A stretch of 64,000 nucleotides of DNA from Lepiota brunneoincarnata (lineage: Eukaryota > Basidiomycota > Agaricomycetes > Agaricales > Agaricaceae): contig JAEBUN010000035.1 of the NCBI GenBank assembly GCA_023014365.1, positions 248,001 through 312,000 of the forward strand, in the 5' to 3' direction. Position 1 is the stretch's first letter, and the number at the start of each line of letters is the position of its first letter. The notes beneath the pieces are model-generated. The model made no database searches, was not told where the DNA came from, and worked only from the letters and a program-made list of their open reading frames with translations. Of the stretch, positions 1-10,892 are shown one piece after another. Both the position numbers and the translations under genes were made by a program.

Positions 1-405
1 AATGATTATCTCAGGCCTCTTCATTTACTCAAGATATATTTCAAGAATTAGATGAGTACTTAGGTGCTGGCATTGAACCAGTAGAGGATGTTATAGCCTG
101 GTGGGGTGTAAGTTTTTTTTATATACCACCCTTGATTATTTTTTTGATTTTGCATTTAGATCAACCATAACAAGTACCCAACTCTAGAGGCTATAGCTAG
201 AGATTATTTAGCTATTGCAGGATCCTCAGTATCCTCTGAAAGGGCTTTTTCTAGTGGCAAGCACACTGATACCCTTCCCCACAATTCACTTGAAGGTTCC
301 ACTTTTACAGCTCTTCAAATCACAAAGGATGGTTATAAAACTGGAATTCTAGATGGAAAAATGGATGCAAAAGAGTGGGAGCCAAAAGAATGGATCTTTG
401 ACTAG
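1..405 (+). mobile_element. hAT transposase C-terminal remnant
   Basis: The 3' end of a hAT-superfamily transposase gene, cut by the window edge. The frame reads about 35 codons, then a 52-nt GT-AG intron (108-159), then a second exon to a TAG stop at 403-405. The exon join gives AWWG-INHNKYPTLEA followed by RDYLAIAGSSVSSERAFS, the dimerisation block (WW...YP.L...A.DYL.I..SS..SER.FS) that ends hAT transposases. The catalytic core lies outside the window, so intactness cannot be judged; a TGA at 3-5 in this frame suggests another intron boundary or decay just upstream. Confidence 0.85.
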
Positions 406-444
406 TTGATCATCAATATACATATTGTTTCTGGCATATTACAA

Positions 445-575
445 AAAGGTTCCAGTTTGAACCCAAACTGAACCTACTGAACTGAGTTCAAGAGGTTCAG
501 TTCAGGTTTGGGTTCAGGCTAAGGAGGTGCTGAACTGAACTGAACTGAACTTTGGCACCCCTATTCTCAAGGGGG
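445..575 (+). repeat. hAT subterminal repeat zone, probable 3' end
   Basis: Directly downstream of the transposase stop is a 100-bp run of short direct and inverted copies of GAACTG/CAGTTC and GGTTCAG, ending in GGCACCCC near 555-562. Clusters of short repeats inside the ends are typical of hAT elements, where transposase binds them. I take this as the 3' terminal region. The exact terminal inverted repeat and 8-bp target duplication cannot be set because the 5' end is outside the window. Confidence 0.55.
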
Positions 576-642
576 GGGACCCATGTCATTGTGGAATCAG
601 CCTTACATCTCAAGAGATTGCCTGGTTTGAAGATGTTGGATA

Positions 643-1075
643 TGTCATGAGTGGGTGTCACCACAGGAGAATGAATGCTGTCCGTACGTGGAGCAAGAAA
701 CAGGTGATCAGCACAGAGGAGATGTTACCATTTTCCCTCTCATGTGCCTGCCCGTCTATTTTCACTTATCACATGTCACTGCCTGTAGTCAGCGCCCAGT
801 TATATTTACTTATCACATGCCACTGCCCATCTATAGTTAGTTCTTCTTTGGCTTGTGATTCTCACCTATTCACATGTGATTCTTTCCTTTATCACATGCC
901 AGTCGAACCCAGTAGTATATATAGACCTAAGCATTACTTGTAATCCTTAGCTTTGTCTTGTTATACACCGTATTTGTTCCTGATCTTTGGCATTGCCTTA
1001 GACTTGCTTGCACTACTCAATGGTTAACTTGTTGTTAATCGCATTGAGCCTTGCAGACGCCTAACCAGTGTAACA
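643..1075. repeat. Candidate solo LTR
   Basis: A 433-bp stretch begins TGTCATGA and ends CAGTGTAACA, giving TG...CA ends. It holds a TATA-like TATATATAG near 917. The 5 bases before it (GGATA) and after it (GGAGA) match at 4 of 5 positions, a possible mutated target duplication. No second copy or internal retroelement sequence is present. The call rests on terminal signals only. Confidence 0.35.
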
Positions 1076-1634
1076 GGAGAAATGTGGGTATCTCAAAGTT
1101 GCAGAGGGAAGAGGGGAAGAGGAGGGAGACAATTCTAAGGGAGGAATCCAGCAAAGTTGCAAATGAGAAACCAAAGGTCAGTGCAACCCAATTTCCAGGT
1201 CCTTCAAAAGAATAGATGGGGTTTATTAAATGCCTGCACTTGGCTTCTGTACTCTCACTTCGCTTCAATCTGACATTTGCTGCCTCCATGCTGCCCCATC
1301 TAGCTCGGCCCTTGGACCTACGTAACTCCAGTATTAAACACCCTTCCCCCCAATATTAACACATGCGTAATGCACTGGGTGCATGATCAAAAAATACCCT
1401 CGCGTCGTTCATCAAGTAATATATATTGGTTTATCAACCCGTATCAGGATATACCCTTTGAGCTCGAACCCATGGTCTAGATGTGTGTTCTCATAAGCCC
1501 ACTTATGCCCCCTCAATCTTATTACACAGGCAAAAAGAATGGAGGTATATAAAACCACCCTCAGTTCTTAAATCTACAATCCAAAGTTGACTAGACGTCG
1601 CTCCGTCAATGGTGGCACTTGCGCTTGCTAGATG
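1076..1634. other. Intergenic, no gene seen
   Basis: This stretch separates the repeat zone from the 3' end of the agmatinase gene. It contains a TATATAAAA at about 1545, but the + strand ORF after it is antisense to agmatinase exons. I see no coding region or RNA gene. Confidence 0.4.
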
Positions 1635-3436
1635 CTACGCATTCAACACACCCTTCCTCAAAGCGGGTGGCGCATCCATCTGCATCATGTTCAAAATATC
1701 ATACGCGATATCCGCCGCTGCTATACTCGTGATATCCGCTAGCAGTCAGGGTCAGTCACCTCAAATTCAATGGGGTGGGTGGAGGGACGTACCATGATCA
1801 TACGCAGGTGAGACCTCGACAATGTCCGCACCACTATCACGATACTATCATCAATTCGTGCTGATCGGCAGATGGCAATGTAGGATTCTTACACGATAGT
1901 GAGCCCTGCAAGGCCTCGGATCAGCCTTTTGACTTCTCGCGTCGTCCATCCTCCGACTTCTGGTGTTCCGGCTACCAGTGGAAACAGAATCAGTGGTATG
2001 TATCGAAAGCAACAGAAGCTCGGACGTACTTCCTGGAGCCATGCTTGGATCTCCATACCAAGTCAGCCATCCCCACACACGGAAGGAATCAGAGATACCA
2101 CGAACCTATAACATCGATATCGATACTATATCAAAAGGCCGGTGAGATTTTTTTTTGGAGTTACTCTTTGCCTACCTCAAGTATACGGGCGATTGTCCTA
2201 CCCTTCTCCTAATGTACTCAAGTACCTTGGGCATACCGTAGTCGTCCAAGTCTTCAGTGGAAATGACCTGAAACCCAACCGTTTCATTATCGAAAGTGAG
2301 ATCTTGGGGACCCTACATGCCAATTTGACAAAGTCAGCACTACCGAGAAATGGATGCATCCCGCATCTAGTATCATCACTCACGAAGAACCTTGTCCGGA
2401 TACCAGCGTGAACGGATGTGTTGGTCATGAGACCCTCCCTTGCAGCAATAGCAAAAAACGTCCCATGGGTTATCTCTTCCTCTGGTGTGTTACCAAAGAG
2501 TCGCGGGTCCCACGTGTCTACCGGGCCCCAAATATCACAATCCGCATGCCAGTAAATTAAGAAGGGACAAACCGTACCGATGTGTGCATCAAAGTGGATC
2601 ACCTATCTCGCAGTATCGATGAGTATCATTATTCGGCGGGGGAGAGGGTCACTTACGGATACGGGCCCGTACACCCCGTTTAAAGCACGCAATATAGGCA
2701 ATACGATGGTGTGGTCCCCCCCTAGCGCAATAATCCTCGGATGTGCACGGCCGTCCTTCGCAAGTGCGCTCGTTTGTTCTTTATATGTGTCCGAGATTCC
2801 CGTGCCGCCCGCCACAGACCTCTGGAGGAGTGTAGTATATGCGGTTTCCATCTGATCTAGGGCCTTGGCCGGATCGAACATCGACACGGGTACCTGTGAA
2901 CGATCAATATCCGATATACAATAGGCATGGTGCGGGATCGGAGCACATACATCTCCGCAATCGAGTATTTTGGCACCGAGTCCACTGGGGCTTGATCCAT
3001 AGTTGAAGTCATAGGTCAAGTCCGAAAGTCTTCGGGATCCCACTCGAATTGCGGATGGACCAAACCGTGCACCTATGGCAGATCACAATAACCGTTTTGA
3101 ATGTTCGATCTCTTTCTAGATCCTGAAAGAAAGCTTACCAGGACGATAAGAAGTTTTGGTATCAAACGGCATGCCCAGAATCCCGATATCAAATCGATCC
3201 TCCCCAGTGTTAGTGCTAAGACAGCGCTTGTACTCGACGTGCATCAGGCTTAGTGGACCCGTATAATCGAGGTCGGTTTGGAAGCCGTATTTTGATGTCC
3301 ATGGTTCCTGCGCGACGTTTGGGTCTGGGTCAGGTATTGGAAATTGTCGCGCTAGACGATTGGGGTCTGCATGCGGGTGAGCAAGGGACAATGAAACATG
3401 GACGAGGACAAAAAGGAATAAGAGTGACGACGCCAT
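1635..3436 (-). CDS. Secreted agmatinase/arginase-family ureohydrolase
   Basis: Manganese ureohydrolase of the agmatinase type, which cleaves agmatine to putrescine and urea. Ten exons join in frame: 3436-3139, 3072-2657, 2602-2578, 2517-2384, 2312-2176, 2125-2106, 2050-2030, 1971-1893, 1833-1793, 1738-1635. They total 1275 nt (424 aa) with GT-AG introns of 54-76 nt. All family metal motifs are present: GGDHT (about residue 223), HFDAHIDTWD (about 241, split by introns) and SIDIDV (about 337). The tail GTPEVGGWTTREVKRL and ADIVEVSPAYDHADIT is also typical. The first 20 residues (MASSLLFLFVLVHVSLSLA) are a signal peptide, so the enzyme is probably secreted, as in other agaricomycete homologues. 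Three exons are only 20-25 nt long. No frameshift or stop was found. A decayed second copy lies near 15.9 kb. Confidence 0.93.
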
Positions 3437-3975
3437 GAGTTGCAAAGAGAAGCCTTGGAACTTCTTACCGGAATTTATGGCGTGTGGAAGGTGATAGGTA
3501 TCTCAAGGCTTCAGACGAGAATAACCCTCCGCAGTTGCATATAATAATCTATGAACAACGCTACTCGGCACGAAAATTCTGAGCTCCACGCGCAGCTCTC
3601 ACCTACAAGGGGACCGTGTGGGAAAACCGTGGGAAACCAAGACTTACGTGCTCCGCTAGGGCCACGTGAGCGCAGAGCACCCGACGTGTTTTTTGTATGC
3701 AATCCCAGCACCGGTAAATATCCATTTTTCATCTTTTATCCCCCCCACGAACCGCATTTCATACTGTAAAAACACTCGGAGTATGCTAATATTATTTGAC
3801 TGGATATCGTTTGATGAGCTCGACATATATCAGCACTCCAAAACATGTAGGATGATTATGAATGGCAAGATACGTAAGCCCTTCGATTCTAAGAGGGTCA
3901 TCAGTGCCACTATAAATTCCTCGGTCGCTGGTCGGCTCCTCAGGTCACGGAGGTAACGTGGGGGTGCTCGCTCTG
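3437..3975. other. Intergenic, agmatinase promoter side
   Basis: It holds the upstream region of the agmatinase gene and the 3' flank of the next - strand gene. The short ORFs have no recognisable content. Confidence 0.4.
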
Positions 3976-5973
3976 TCAGAAACCATCAGGGCCTTGTTGA
4001 AAGTGGAACGTGATCGTAATGCTCACGAATGGGCCGGAGACGTGACGGTGCGACTCCTCAATAACATCTCCTGAATCGGAGACGTTCGAATCAGGCACGC
4101 CGGTGAGTTGTACGAGCCCAACCTCCACGCCAGCACCCTTGTCGTCCCTTTCCTCCTGCTCTTGACCTCCACTACTCATCAAGATTGATTCATCCTCCGT
4201 CCCAATCCTGACATGATCCGATCTGTGAAGAACAAGGGTAGGTGGTTTCGCAATATAATCCGCCTTTCTGCAGGATTCAACACCAATATGCGTTGTTGTC
4301 ACAAGGGCAGCAAATAACGAGCTTTTGTAGTAGCCCTGCTTGTCTCTGAGCATCAACGCAAAGGCTGAGAGTGCGAGGATAAAGGGAAGGATAATCAAGA
4401 GGAGCTGGAGACACGATATAGCAGCCTCGTTGTGGTAGACGGCCAACTTGACCGAGTCTGGTTCGCCCCCTACCAGAAACGCTCGTGATAGAAGGAGTTG
4501 ATCAATCCGTTCGCGGTTGGACATGTACCAGTTCACTGCCGTCTCATTCAGGGCGACTGCACTGGTGTCACTATTTCCATCCCCTAGAATATCAACAACG
4601 ACGGCGACAGCAGTGTTATCAAGCACACCAAGGAAGGGGTTAGTTGTCGAATTGACTGGTGACGTTTTATGGCAGCTGTCCCATCGAACGCGTCCTCCAG
4701 CTGCCAGGTTGTAGCTCGGTCCATCGCATCCAGGATTGATAGATTGAATGGGTTCAGGAAGGGTCTCGGATCGGACGAGCTCAATGGTGATGTCAATGGT
4801 ACGCAGAATCGCGAGTGCTCTGCTTGTGTCGCCAGTAGTACTATTAGGGTAGTTGATGAAGTCGGTATGGGTGTATGAAACAGAGGTGTTCGATGGAAGC
4901 TGGGTCATAAATCCCATGGTCGTGCTGTTAACGCTGTTGATCTGTTGATCTATGCATCGTTTCGCGAAGGTATACGCTATTGAGCTATCTTTGCCAAGTA
5001 GCGCATAGGCACGACGCAGCATTGATACAATCTCGTCGTCGGCAAGCACCCCTGGGGCAGTTTTTATCATGGTTAACTGGAACATGGTCTGCAGAAAGGT
5101 GTATCGCCTATTTCCCTGGGTTAAAGTAAAAACTTGCTTCATGACAACCGACCCGGTGTTGGTGCTGAGCGCTTCCCATGGGTTATCCTCTGGAAAGGCC
5201 GTCAAGTAGATGTATGACTCCTCGCTCAGCGGTATAAAAGCCCTTCCTAATACCATACCCGTGTACGCTATGGCTATGTTTTTTGGAATTGAGTCGCACC
5301 ACCAGAAGGTGGTAGAACCGTTTTGCGAAAGGGTCATCGAGCAAGGTGTGTCACGCAGTAATACAGAAGGCGTAACGCCCACTGCTAGACCTCCTTCATC
5401 GAGACGAATGCCGGCCCAACTCGCAGAGGGGTTATCAGTGCGCAAAGCGTGAGGGGGGAGAACCACCTCAGGTGTTCGTTCATGCCCATCTGGAGAGAAA
5501 GAGAAATTGAAGCCGGGTTTGAAAAGGTTGGAAGTAAGGCGCTCGTTAACGTTAATGTCATCCGGGTTATCGGCTGGGCCGCTGATATAAGAGACATACG
5601 AAGGATTCGTGAGAAGGTAAGGAGTGACGGTGGAGCCATTGACGAGCTTTGAGCGTACCACATATCCTGGTGAATCTAGCGCCCAGAGGAGTGTATCGTA
5701 CATGTTCGCCAACGTGAACGAAGCAACAAATATGAATACGATGATCGCGCTCCGTTCAAACCCCCGCGATGCAATGAAGAGCACCTGTTGGATGATGTCC
5801 TCTGCGAACATGAGGAAGGATGTGTACTCGCTTCGGAGGTAAGCAGCGTATGCGCAGAATTTGAGGATGGTGTATTGGAGAGCGATGGCAGACGCTTGGA
5901 AAAGGATGTTCTTGACTACGTTTGCTTTCACTGGAATACTCGAACCCACGAACCAGGAGGATGCAGGACCCAT
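3976..5973 (-). CDS. Multi-pass membrane protein, lineage-restricted family, copy 1
   Basis: Uninterrupted 665-codon ORF of unknown function. Two hydrophobic segments lie near the N-terminus (about 25-55 and 75-100) and one near the C-terminus (about 530-555, LQLLLIILPFILALSAFAL), followed by a 100-residue polar cytosolic-type tail. The 400-residue middle region has several N-glycosylation sequons (NGS, NST), which fits an extracytoplasmic domain between membrane segments. The closest relative is the neighbouring gene at 6.6-8.55 kb, aligned end to end, with blocks such as ALDSPGYVVRSK and MLRDKQGYYKSSLFA conserved. The frame stays open upstream of the chosen ATG, so a 5' exon is possible. 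I do not recognise an enzymatic motif; a receptor- or channel-like role would be a guess. Confidence 0.8.
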   Translation of the reverse strand: MGPASSWFVGSSIPVKANVVKNILFQASAIALQYTILKFCAYAAYLRSEYTSFLMFAEDIIQQVLFIASRGFERSAIIVFIFVASFTLANMYDTLLWALDSPGYVVRSKLVNGSTVTPYLLTNPSYVSYISGPADNPDDINVNERLTSNLFKPGFNFSFSPDGHERTPEVVLPPHALRTDNPSASWAGIRLDEGGLAVGVTPSVLLRDTPCSMTLSQNGSTTFWWCDSIPKNIAIAYTGMVLGRAFIPLSEESYIYLTAFPEDNPWEALSTNTGSVVMKQVFTLTQGNRRYTFLQTMFQLTMIKTAPGVLADDEIVSMLRRAYALLGKDSSIAYTFAKRCIDQQINSVNSTTMGFMTQLPSNTSVSYTHTDFINYPNSTTGDTSRALAILRTIDITIELVRSETLPEPIQSINPGCDGPSYNLAAGGRVRWDSCHKTSPVNSTTNPFLGVLDNTAVAVVVDILGDGNSDTSAVALNETAVNWYMSNRERIDQLLLSRAFLVGGEPDSVKLAVYHNEAAISCLQLLLIILPFILALSAFALMLRDKQGYYKSSLFAALVTTTHIGVESCRKADYIAKPPTLVLHRSDHVRIGTEDESILMSSGGQEQEERDDKGAGVEVGLVQLTGVPDSNVSDSGDVIEESHRHVSGPFVSITITFHFQQGPDGF

Positions 5974-6624
5974 TCCGACGTGGAAGGTGGCGAGCTGCCA
6001 GATGCCAGCGGCGTCATCACGAGAGATTATAAACGGTCAGTTCTTCTAATTTAGCCCAGTACATACTCAACAGCTGTACAAATCAAAATGGGTCAGCGGC
6101 CGCAAGGGAAGTTCATATCTAAGGCCCCCCGCCCTTGGCGTTTACTGCCCTTACGGATAATACGTAAGTACACTCAGATTATTCCACAATCGCCCATCAG
6201 TGAACAATCACTGATTATCAGGCGTCCATGTCAAGAGAAATGCGACCATACTCAAGATAAGGACTATTCTGCTTGTGGTGACAATCGTGTATTTGGAGTG
6301 ATTAAGTATGGGGATTGTGTGCTCGACACCAGCAGTGTTTTATCCCATTCGTTGAGGATGACAACAATGACATCGGGAATCACAACCCAGTCCAAGGTTC
6401 AACTATGGAAATCGGTTAAGGAACGCGACTTCCCCAACTCTCAACGTTCGCGAAACACAGGAATCATGAATCAAACCGACGTGATAACTCAGTCTATTCG
6501 ACGGATTTCCCACTGCTGAGCCATCAAGCCTCCTCCTGCGGTCACCGAGCGTCATCCAGCCGAAGATAGTGATGCTAGTTCTGTCATCAAGCAACATGAG
6601 GACTTTGAGAGAAAACGATAATGT
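5974..6624. other. Intergenic between tandem membrane-protein copies
   Basis: 650 bp separate the two paralogues. ORFs here (for example 6088-6519 +) show no family signal. I see nothing more. Confidence 0.4.
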
Positions 6625-8551
6625 TCACGGGCGCACTGGGGAAATGACATGTGAATCCCAAGGGCTTGAGATAGATCCGCTCAAGTTGCGCTCGTCGTCA
6701 TTTGGCGGTATTGCAATCTCCACAGCAACCTCCCATCCCTGTTGTCGATCTCCTTCGCCAATCAAGATTGATCTATCCTTCGTACCAATCCTGACATGGT
6801 CCGAGTGCTTAAGGACCAGTGTAGGGGGTTTAGTGAGATAACCCACACTGTCGCAACGTTCGACTCCGGTATGGGTTGTCGTCACAAGAGAAGCAAATAA
6901 TGAACTTTTGTAATAGCCTTGTTTGTCTCTGAGCATTAGGAGAAAGGCTGATAGGGCAAGGATGAAAGGGAATATGATCAAGACGAGCTGGAGATACGAT
7001 ATAGCAGCCACGTTGACTTGCAATGCTAACCTGACCGAACCTCGATCACCCCCCACAAGAAACGCCCTCGACAAAAGGAGTTGATCGATCCGGTCGCGGT
7101 TGGACATGTACCAGCTCGTGCCTGTCTCATTAAGAGCGACGGTGTTGATATCGCTTTCTGCATCTCCCAGCACACCATTAATGATAGCAACTGTAGAGGT
7201 ATCGACTAAACCCAAGAAGAGATCGTTTGGTTCGTCTCTCCGCATCGAGGTGAAAGGTTTACCGCAACTGTCCCACCGGACACGTCCGCCCGTTGCTTGG
7301 TGGTAATGCGTCGTGCTGCACGGGTTGGTGGATCGAACGGGTTCGGGAATGGTCTCGGATCGTACCAGCTCGATGAGGACATCCACCGTTCGCAAAAAAC
7401 CAAATTGCTTGTTGCCACCTATTGCGCTTAATTGGTTGATGAAGTCGGTCTGGGTATATGTAATGGAAGCATTCGATGGAAGTCGAGTCGCAAAACCCAT
7501 CGTAGTGCTGTTGACACCATTGGCCTGTTGGTCTACACATCGGCTCGCGAACGTATCTGCTATTGAGCTATCTTTGCCGAGTAGTGTATAGACTCGTCGT
7601 AACATCGTTCTAATCTCACTTTCAGCGATCAACCCCGGCGCCGGTTTCACCATACTGAAGCATGAGCGTCGTCTGCAAAAATGTGTGCCTCCTATTTCCC
7701 TTGGTCAAAGTGATAACTTGCTTCATGACAGCTGAGCGTCCCAAAGCGGAGACTGCCAGCCATGGATTGTCTTGTCGTCGGGGCGGGAGTAAAATCGGCC
7801 TCGTAGTGTTATCACCCCACCATATCATAGGCATTCCTGGTCCTTGACTCAGATATATCATATTTGATTCCACCGGAATGTTACACCACCAGGAGCGGGT
7901 AACACCATCATCCGACAGAGTCATCGGACAAGGCACGATGTAGATCATAAACCACTCGAGGCTGATACCAAGCCCCCCCTCATCCAGGTAGATGCGAGGT
8001 CCGGAGTAAACATCAGAGTGCAACTCGGATGGAGGGGGAAGTACCTCGGGTGTGGTGTTATATTGGGCTGAGGGGATGGAGAAATTGAAGCCGGGTCTGA
8101 ACAGGTTGGAGGTGATGATTTCGTGTGTATCGATGCGGCCAGGATCACGGTTTGGATCGCTGAGGATAGAGACATATGGGGGATCTCGGAGACGGTAGGG
8201 AGTGGCAGTGGAACCGTTCACGATCTTGGAACGGACCACGTATCCAGGGGAATCTAGCGCCCAGAGCATCGTGTCGTATATCTTCGCCAGTCTGAACGAA
8301 ATGGCGAAGATGAGTACGATGAATGCGCTCCGTACCATCCTTCGCGACGTAATGAAGAGAAACTGCTGGATGATGTCCTCCGCGAACATGAGGAAGGGAG
8401 TATATTCGTCCCTGAGGTAGGCAATGTAGGCACAGAACTTGAGGACGGCATATTGGAAGGCGAAGGTGGAAGCGCGGAAAAGAATGTTCTTGACGACGTT
8501 GTCCTTCACCGGTAAAGTGGAGCGTAGGAAGAAGGAAGTTGCAAGTTGCAT
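6625..8551 (-). pseudogene. Multi-pass membrane protein, copy 2, frameshifted
   Basis: Tandem paralogue of the 3976-5973 gene, same strand and length. It reads as two overlapping frames: 8551-7622 covers the N-terminal half and 7653-6625 the rest. The switch lies near 7651, after LQTTLMLQ, where copy 1 continues without a break. One extra base (CAG-T-ATG) explains it and no plausible intron fits (the nearest GT-AG pair is about 34 nt apart). The membrane segments, sequons and C-terminal GYYKSSLFASLVTTTH block are conserved. With only one lesion it may be a recent pseudogene or a sequencing insertion in a working gene. Confidence 0.75.
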
Positions 8552-8907
8552 TTCGACGTAGAGGGCAGCGGCTCGTCAGTTGACCCCATTGCTGGCTTTT
8601 CTAGGCTGGCTTGCGGCGAGGTGGCAGCTGTGCAAATTAAACATGTGATCGGTATAGGCACAAAGCGCCCGTCCTCCTTCAATGAAGTTTCCTCTTTAGG
8701 CCCGTAGGGTTACGGGATAAACAGTTTTTCTCGTGAACGGAATCGTCGAGGGGTCCATCATCCTAGTACAACACCATTTCAAGGAGCTGTCTCGAGATGA
8801 CACCGTCCAAGCACCCTCCCATAACACCGGGGGGGGGGGTTAGATTTCACCCGAGGCATTGCTGAAGGAGAAGTCAGGTCATCACCAGGGCCTGTTCCCC
8901 TTATCCA
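8552..8907. other. Intergenic
   Basis: Upstream region of membrane-protein copy 2. A run of nine G at about 8829 is the only notable feature. Confidence 0.35.
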
Positions 8908-9764
8908 TGACCAACGGCCTCGATTACTGAGCGTTTCCTGTGGCCACGTTCATAAAGGTCCCTGTAGATTGCACCACTGTCCCACAAACGTCGTAACTTA
9001 CTTACCTCGATGATAAATGCAGCAACCTCCCCAGGTCCTCCTCCACGGTCGTTGTTTGTTGAATTGTATAAGCGACTCCCCCACCTTCGTATGACAGCCG
9101 GTCCCAGTGCGGAAAGACGATAGGCGTCATTTTGACGCTGTTCCCATCAGATAGCCAAGGATACACCGTCGATGACTGATTATGGATGTACGCGGTCAGG
9201 CACATCGAGGGCACGGGGCGCAGGACTGTCCACCACTGCTAGTGGTAAATTTTAGGTTGAGTTCTTTCTCGGTCATCCGAAGGTGTGCTTAATCCGCATA
9301 TTCATAGCGCTCGGGCAGGAAACTGGCACATTATATGAAGCTTTGTAGCACTCTCATTTGAAGCATCACATCCCTACTACATATTGACGTGTGTTATGTC
9401 CTCCAATATTCGACCATTCGCCTTGAACATAAACAAGTACTTATCAACACGTCACAGGGACTACACTAGCACCGTGTTTCCCACACTGATACGGGGGATG
9501 GCACCGTCTTGACCTCGACAAATTGTTTTTTACATCACTAGGGCGCCCGCGGCATCTAAACGCCAAAGCCGGGGAGACGAACCAGGGGATATACGGTGCG
9601 TTGGAATGACACTTGAGTTTGAGAGATGATAGCCGTTTCACCATGGATATTGACAAGAGCATCACCAAGACCCCTTGGCAGCGGGTCACAGCTTACGGAG
9701 GAACCATCAAGCCTATCTATTGTCCAGAGTCCAGGCCTCGTAGAGGTGTCCGTTGCCCAACTAG
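8908..9764 (-). CDS. Possible multi-exon gene, unknown, perhaps degraded
   Basis: Two open segments have protein-like composition. One is about 9764-9559 (containing RPGLWTIDRLDGSSVS), preceded by a good intron end (TTTATCTAG). The other is about 9250-9012 (starting QWWTVLRPVPSMCLT), which a 47-nt intron joins in phase to a last exon ending at about 8908 (RDLYERGHRK...). The order of WW, glycosylation-type and hydrophobic patches loosely recalls the neighbouring membrane-protein family, but I cannot align it securely. The link between the two segments and any start codon are unresolved; it could be a relic. Confidence 0.3.
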
Positions 9765-9786
9765 ATAAATCCAAGTTAAAAAACAC

Positions 9787-10233
9787 TATTAATTAATAGG
9801 CAACAGAGTGAATGAAATGAAACCCCTGTTTTAAATTGAGAAATTAATAACCACTATCAAAGGATTAGCACTGTGGTCTTTTATCAGGCGGGTCCATACG
9901 GATGTAGGTATGCACAAAAGATACGCAAGGAAGGAGAGCAGGTATGACAGGTTGCATCTAGTACTCAACGATTTCGACAATGTCCTTGTCCCCTTTCGGG
10001 ATCGGGCGGCGGTGTTGTGATGTGTGGTGATTGGAATGGACGGATGGATGATAGGATCAGGGCGTCAAAAAGGTCCGTGACAGGAAGGCATGGGCGGGGA
10101 GCGGTGTACGGTTTACGGCAAGGGCGCTCGGTTAGGAGGGATGGTCGCGAAGTCGGTGAGTCTACAGAGTGAGGAAACACGAGCGAGAAAAAGGTCCGGT
10201 AACAACGGGGAAAAAGGTAATCCAGTCAAACCA
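9787..10233. other. Intergenic
   Basis: AT-rich stretch followed by the 3' flank of the Kre9-like gene. No gene seen. Confidence 0.35.
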
Positions 10234-10892
10234 TCATGACACTATCCATGCGCCGCCAGCAGCAATGCACCCTAGTGTCGCCAACACCACCATAGCCAAC
10301 TCAATCCCTCTCGGTGTTGCTCCTCTCCGTCCTCCGGCAGCTCCGGTATGTGGTAGGGCAGGAAAGGTGGTCGCAAATGCTTTCGTTGGGTTGGGCGCCC
10401 CACTCACTGTGACGGTTGGGACCGAATCGTCCGGCGGTAGACCTTTGTTGGTTGGGTCGCTTCCAGATGCCAGCACAGTAAACCTAGGCGAGGTGGCATG
10501 CATGACGCCGTGTGTTGAGTTGATAAAGATAAGGAAATAGTCATCGCCTGGCGGGACGTCTTGCAAGAAAATGTTGAGTGTGTGTTGTTGTGCTGGGACG
10601 TTCTTTGCGACGAGGTTGAGACCATCCGTGTTTAGACGGGCCATCTCGACATCGAAGCCGTCGATGCCGTCGAGGAGACCTTTATTCCACGAGACGAGGT
10701 TGACTTGGTTGTTAACCCACTGGGTGTCGCGATGTGGTTCGTCAATGAGGAAGTATGCTGAAAATGAGCACAATCAGAGCGACGAAAGGGTTCAGTAGAA
10801 TGAGTAGCACACGGACCTGATGCTGAAGTGGTGAGAAGAAGGAAGAGAACGCCCGTGGAAAGGCACGACCGTGGGGGCCTTGATGAAGGCAT
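10234..10892 (-). CDS. Kre9/Knh1-like GPI-anchored cell-surface protein
   Basis: Two exons (10892-10817, 10757-10234; 59-nt intron) give 199 aa. The layout is: N-terminal signal peptide (LSTGVLFLLLTTSASA); a Kre9/Knh1-type beta-sandwich domain at about 27-130, with DTQWVNNQVNLVSW and FLIFINSTHGVMHATSP; a short linker; and a C-terminal hydrophobic tail (ELAMVVLATLGCIAAGGAWIV) after a small-residue patch, the usual GPI-attachment signal. In yeast, relatives are needed for beta-1,6-glucan in the cell wall. In basidiomycetes these short Ser/Thr-rich GPI proteins are abundant and mostly uncharacterised. The role here is inferred from fold only. Confidence 0.8.

Noticed and set aside
1609..2212. 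Apparent + strand secreted protein: signal-like MFKISYAISAAAILVISASS joined in phase to DGNVGFLHDSEPC...
   Set aside because: The region is fully explained by agmatinase exons 6-10 on the opposite strand, which match the family block by block. The in-phase + strand join and nearby TATA box are coincidental.
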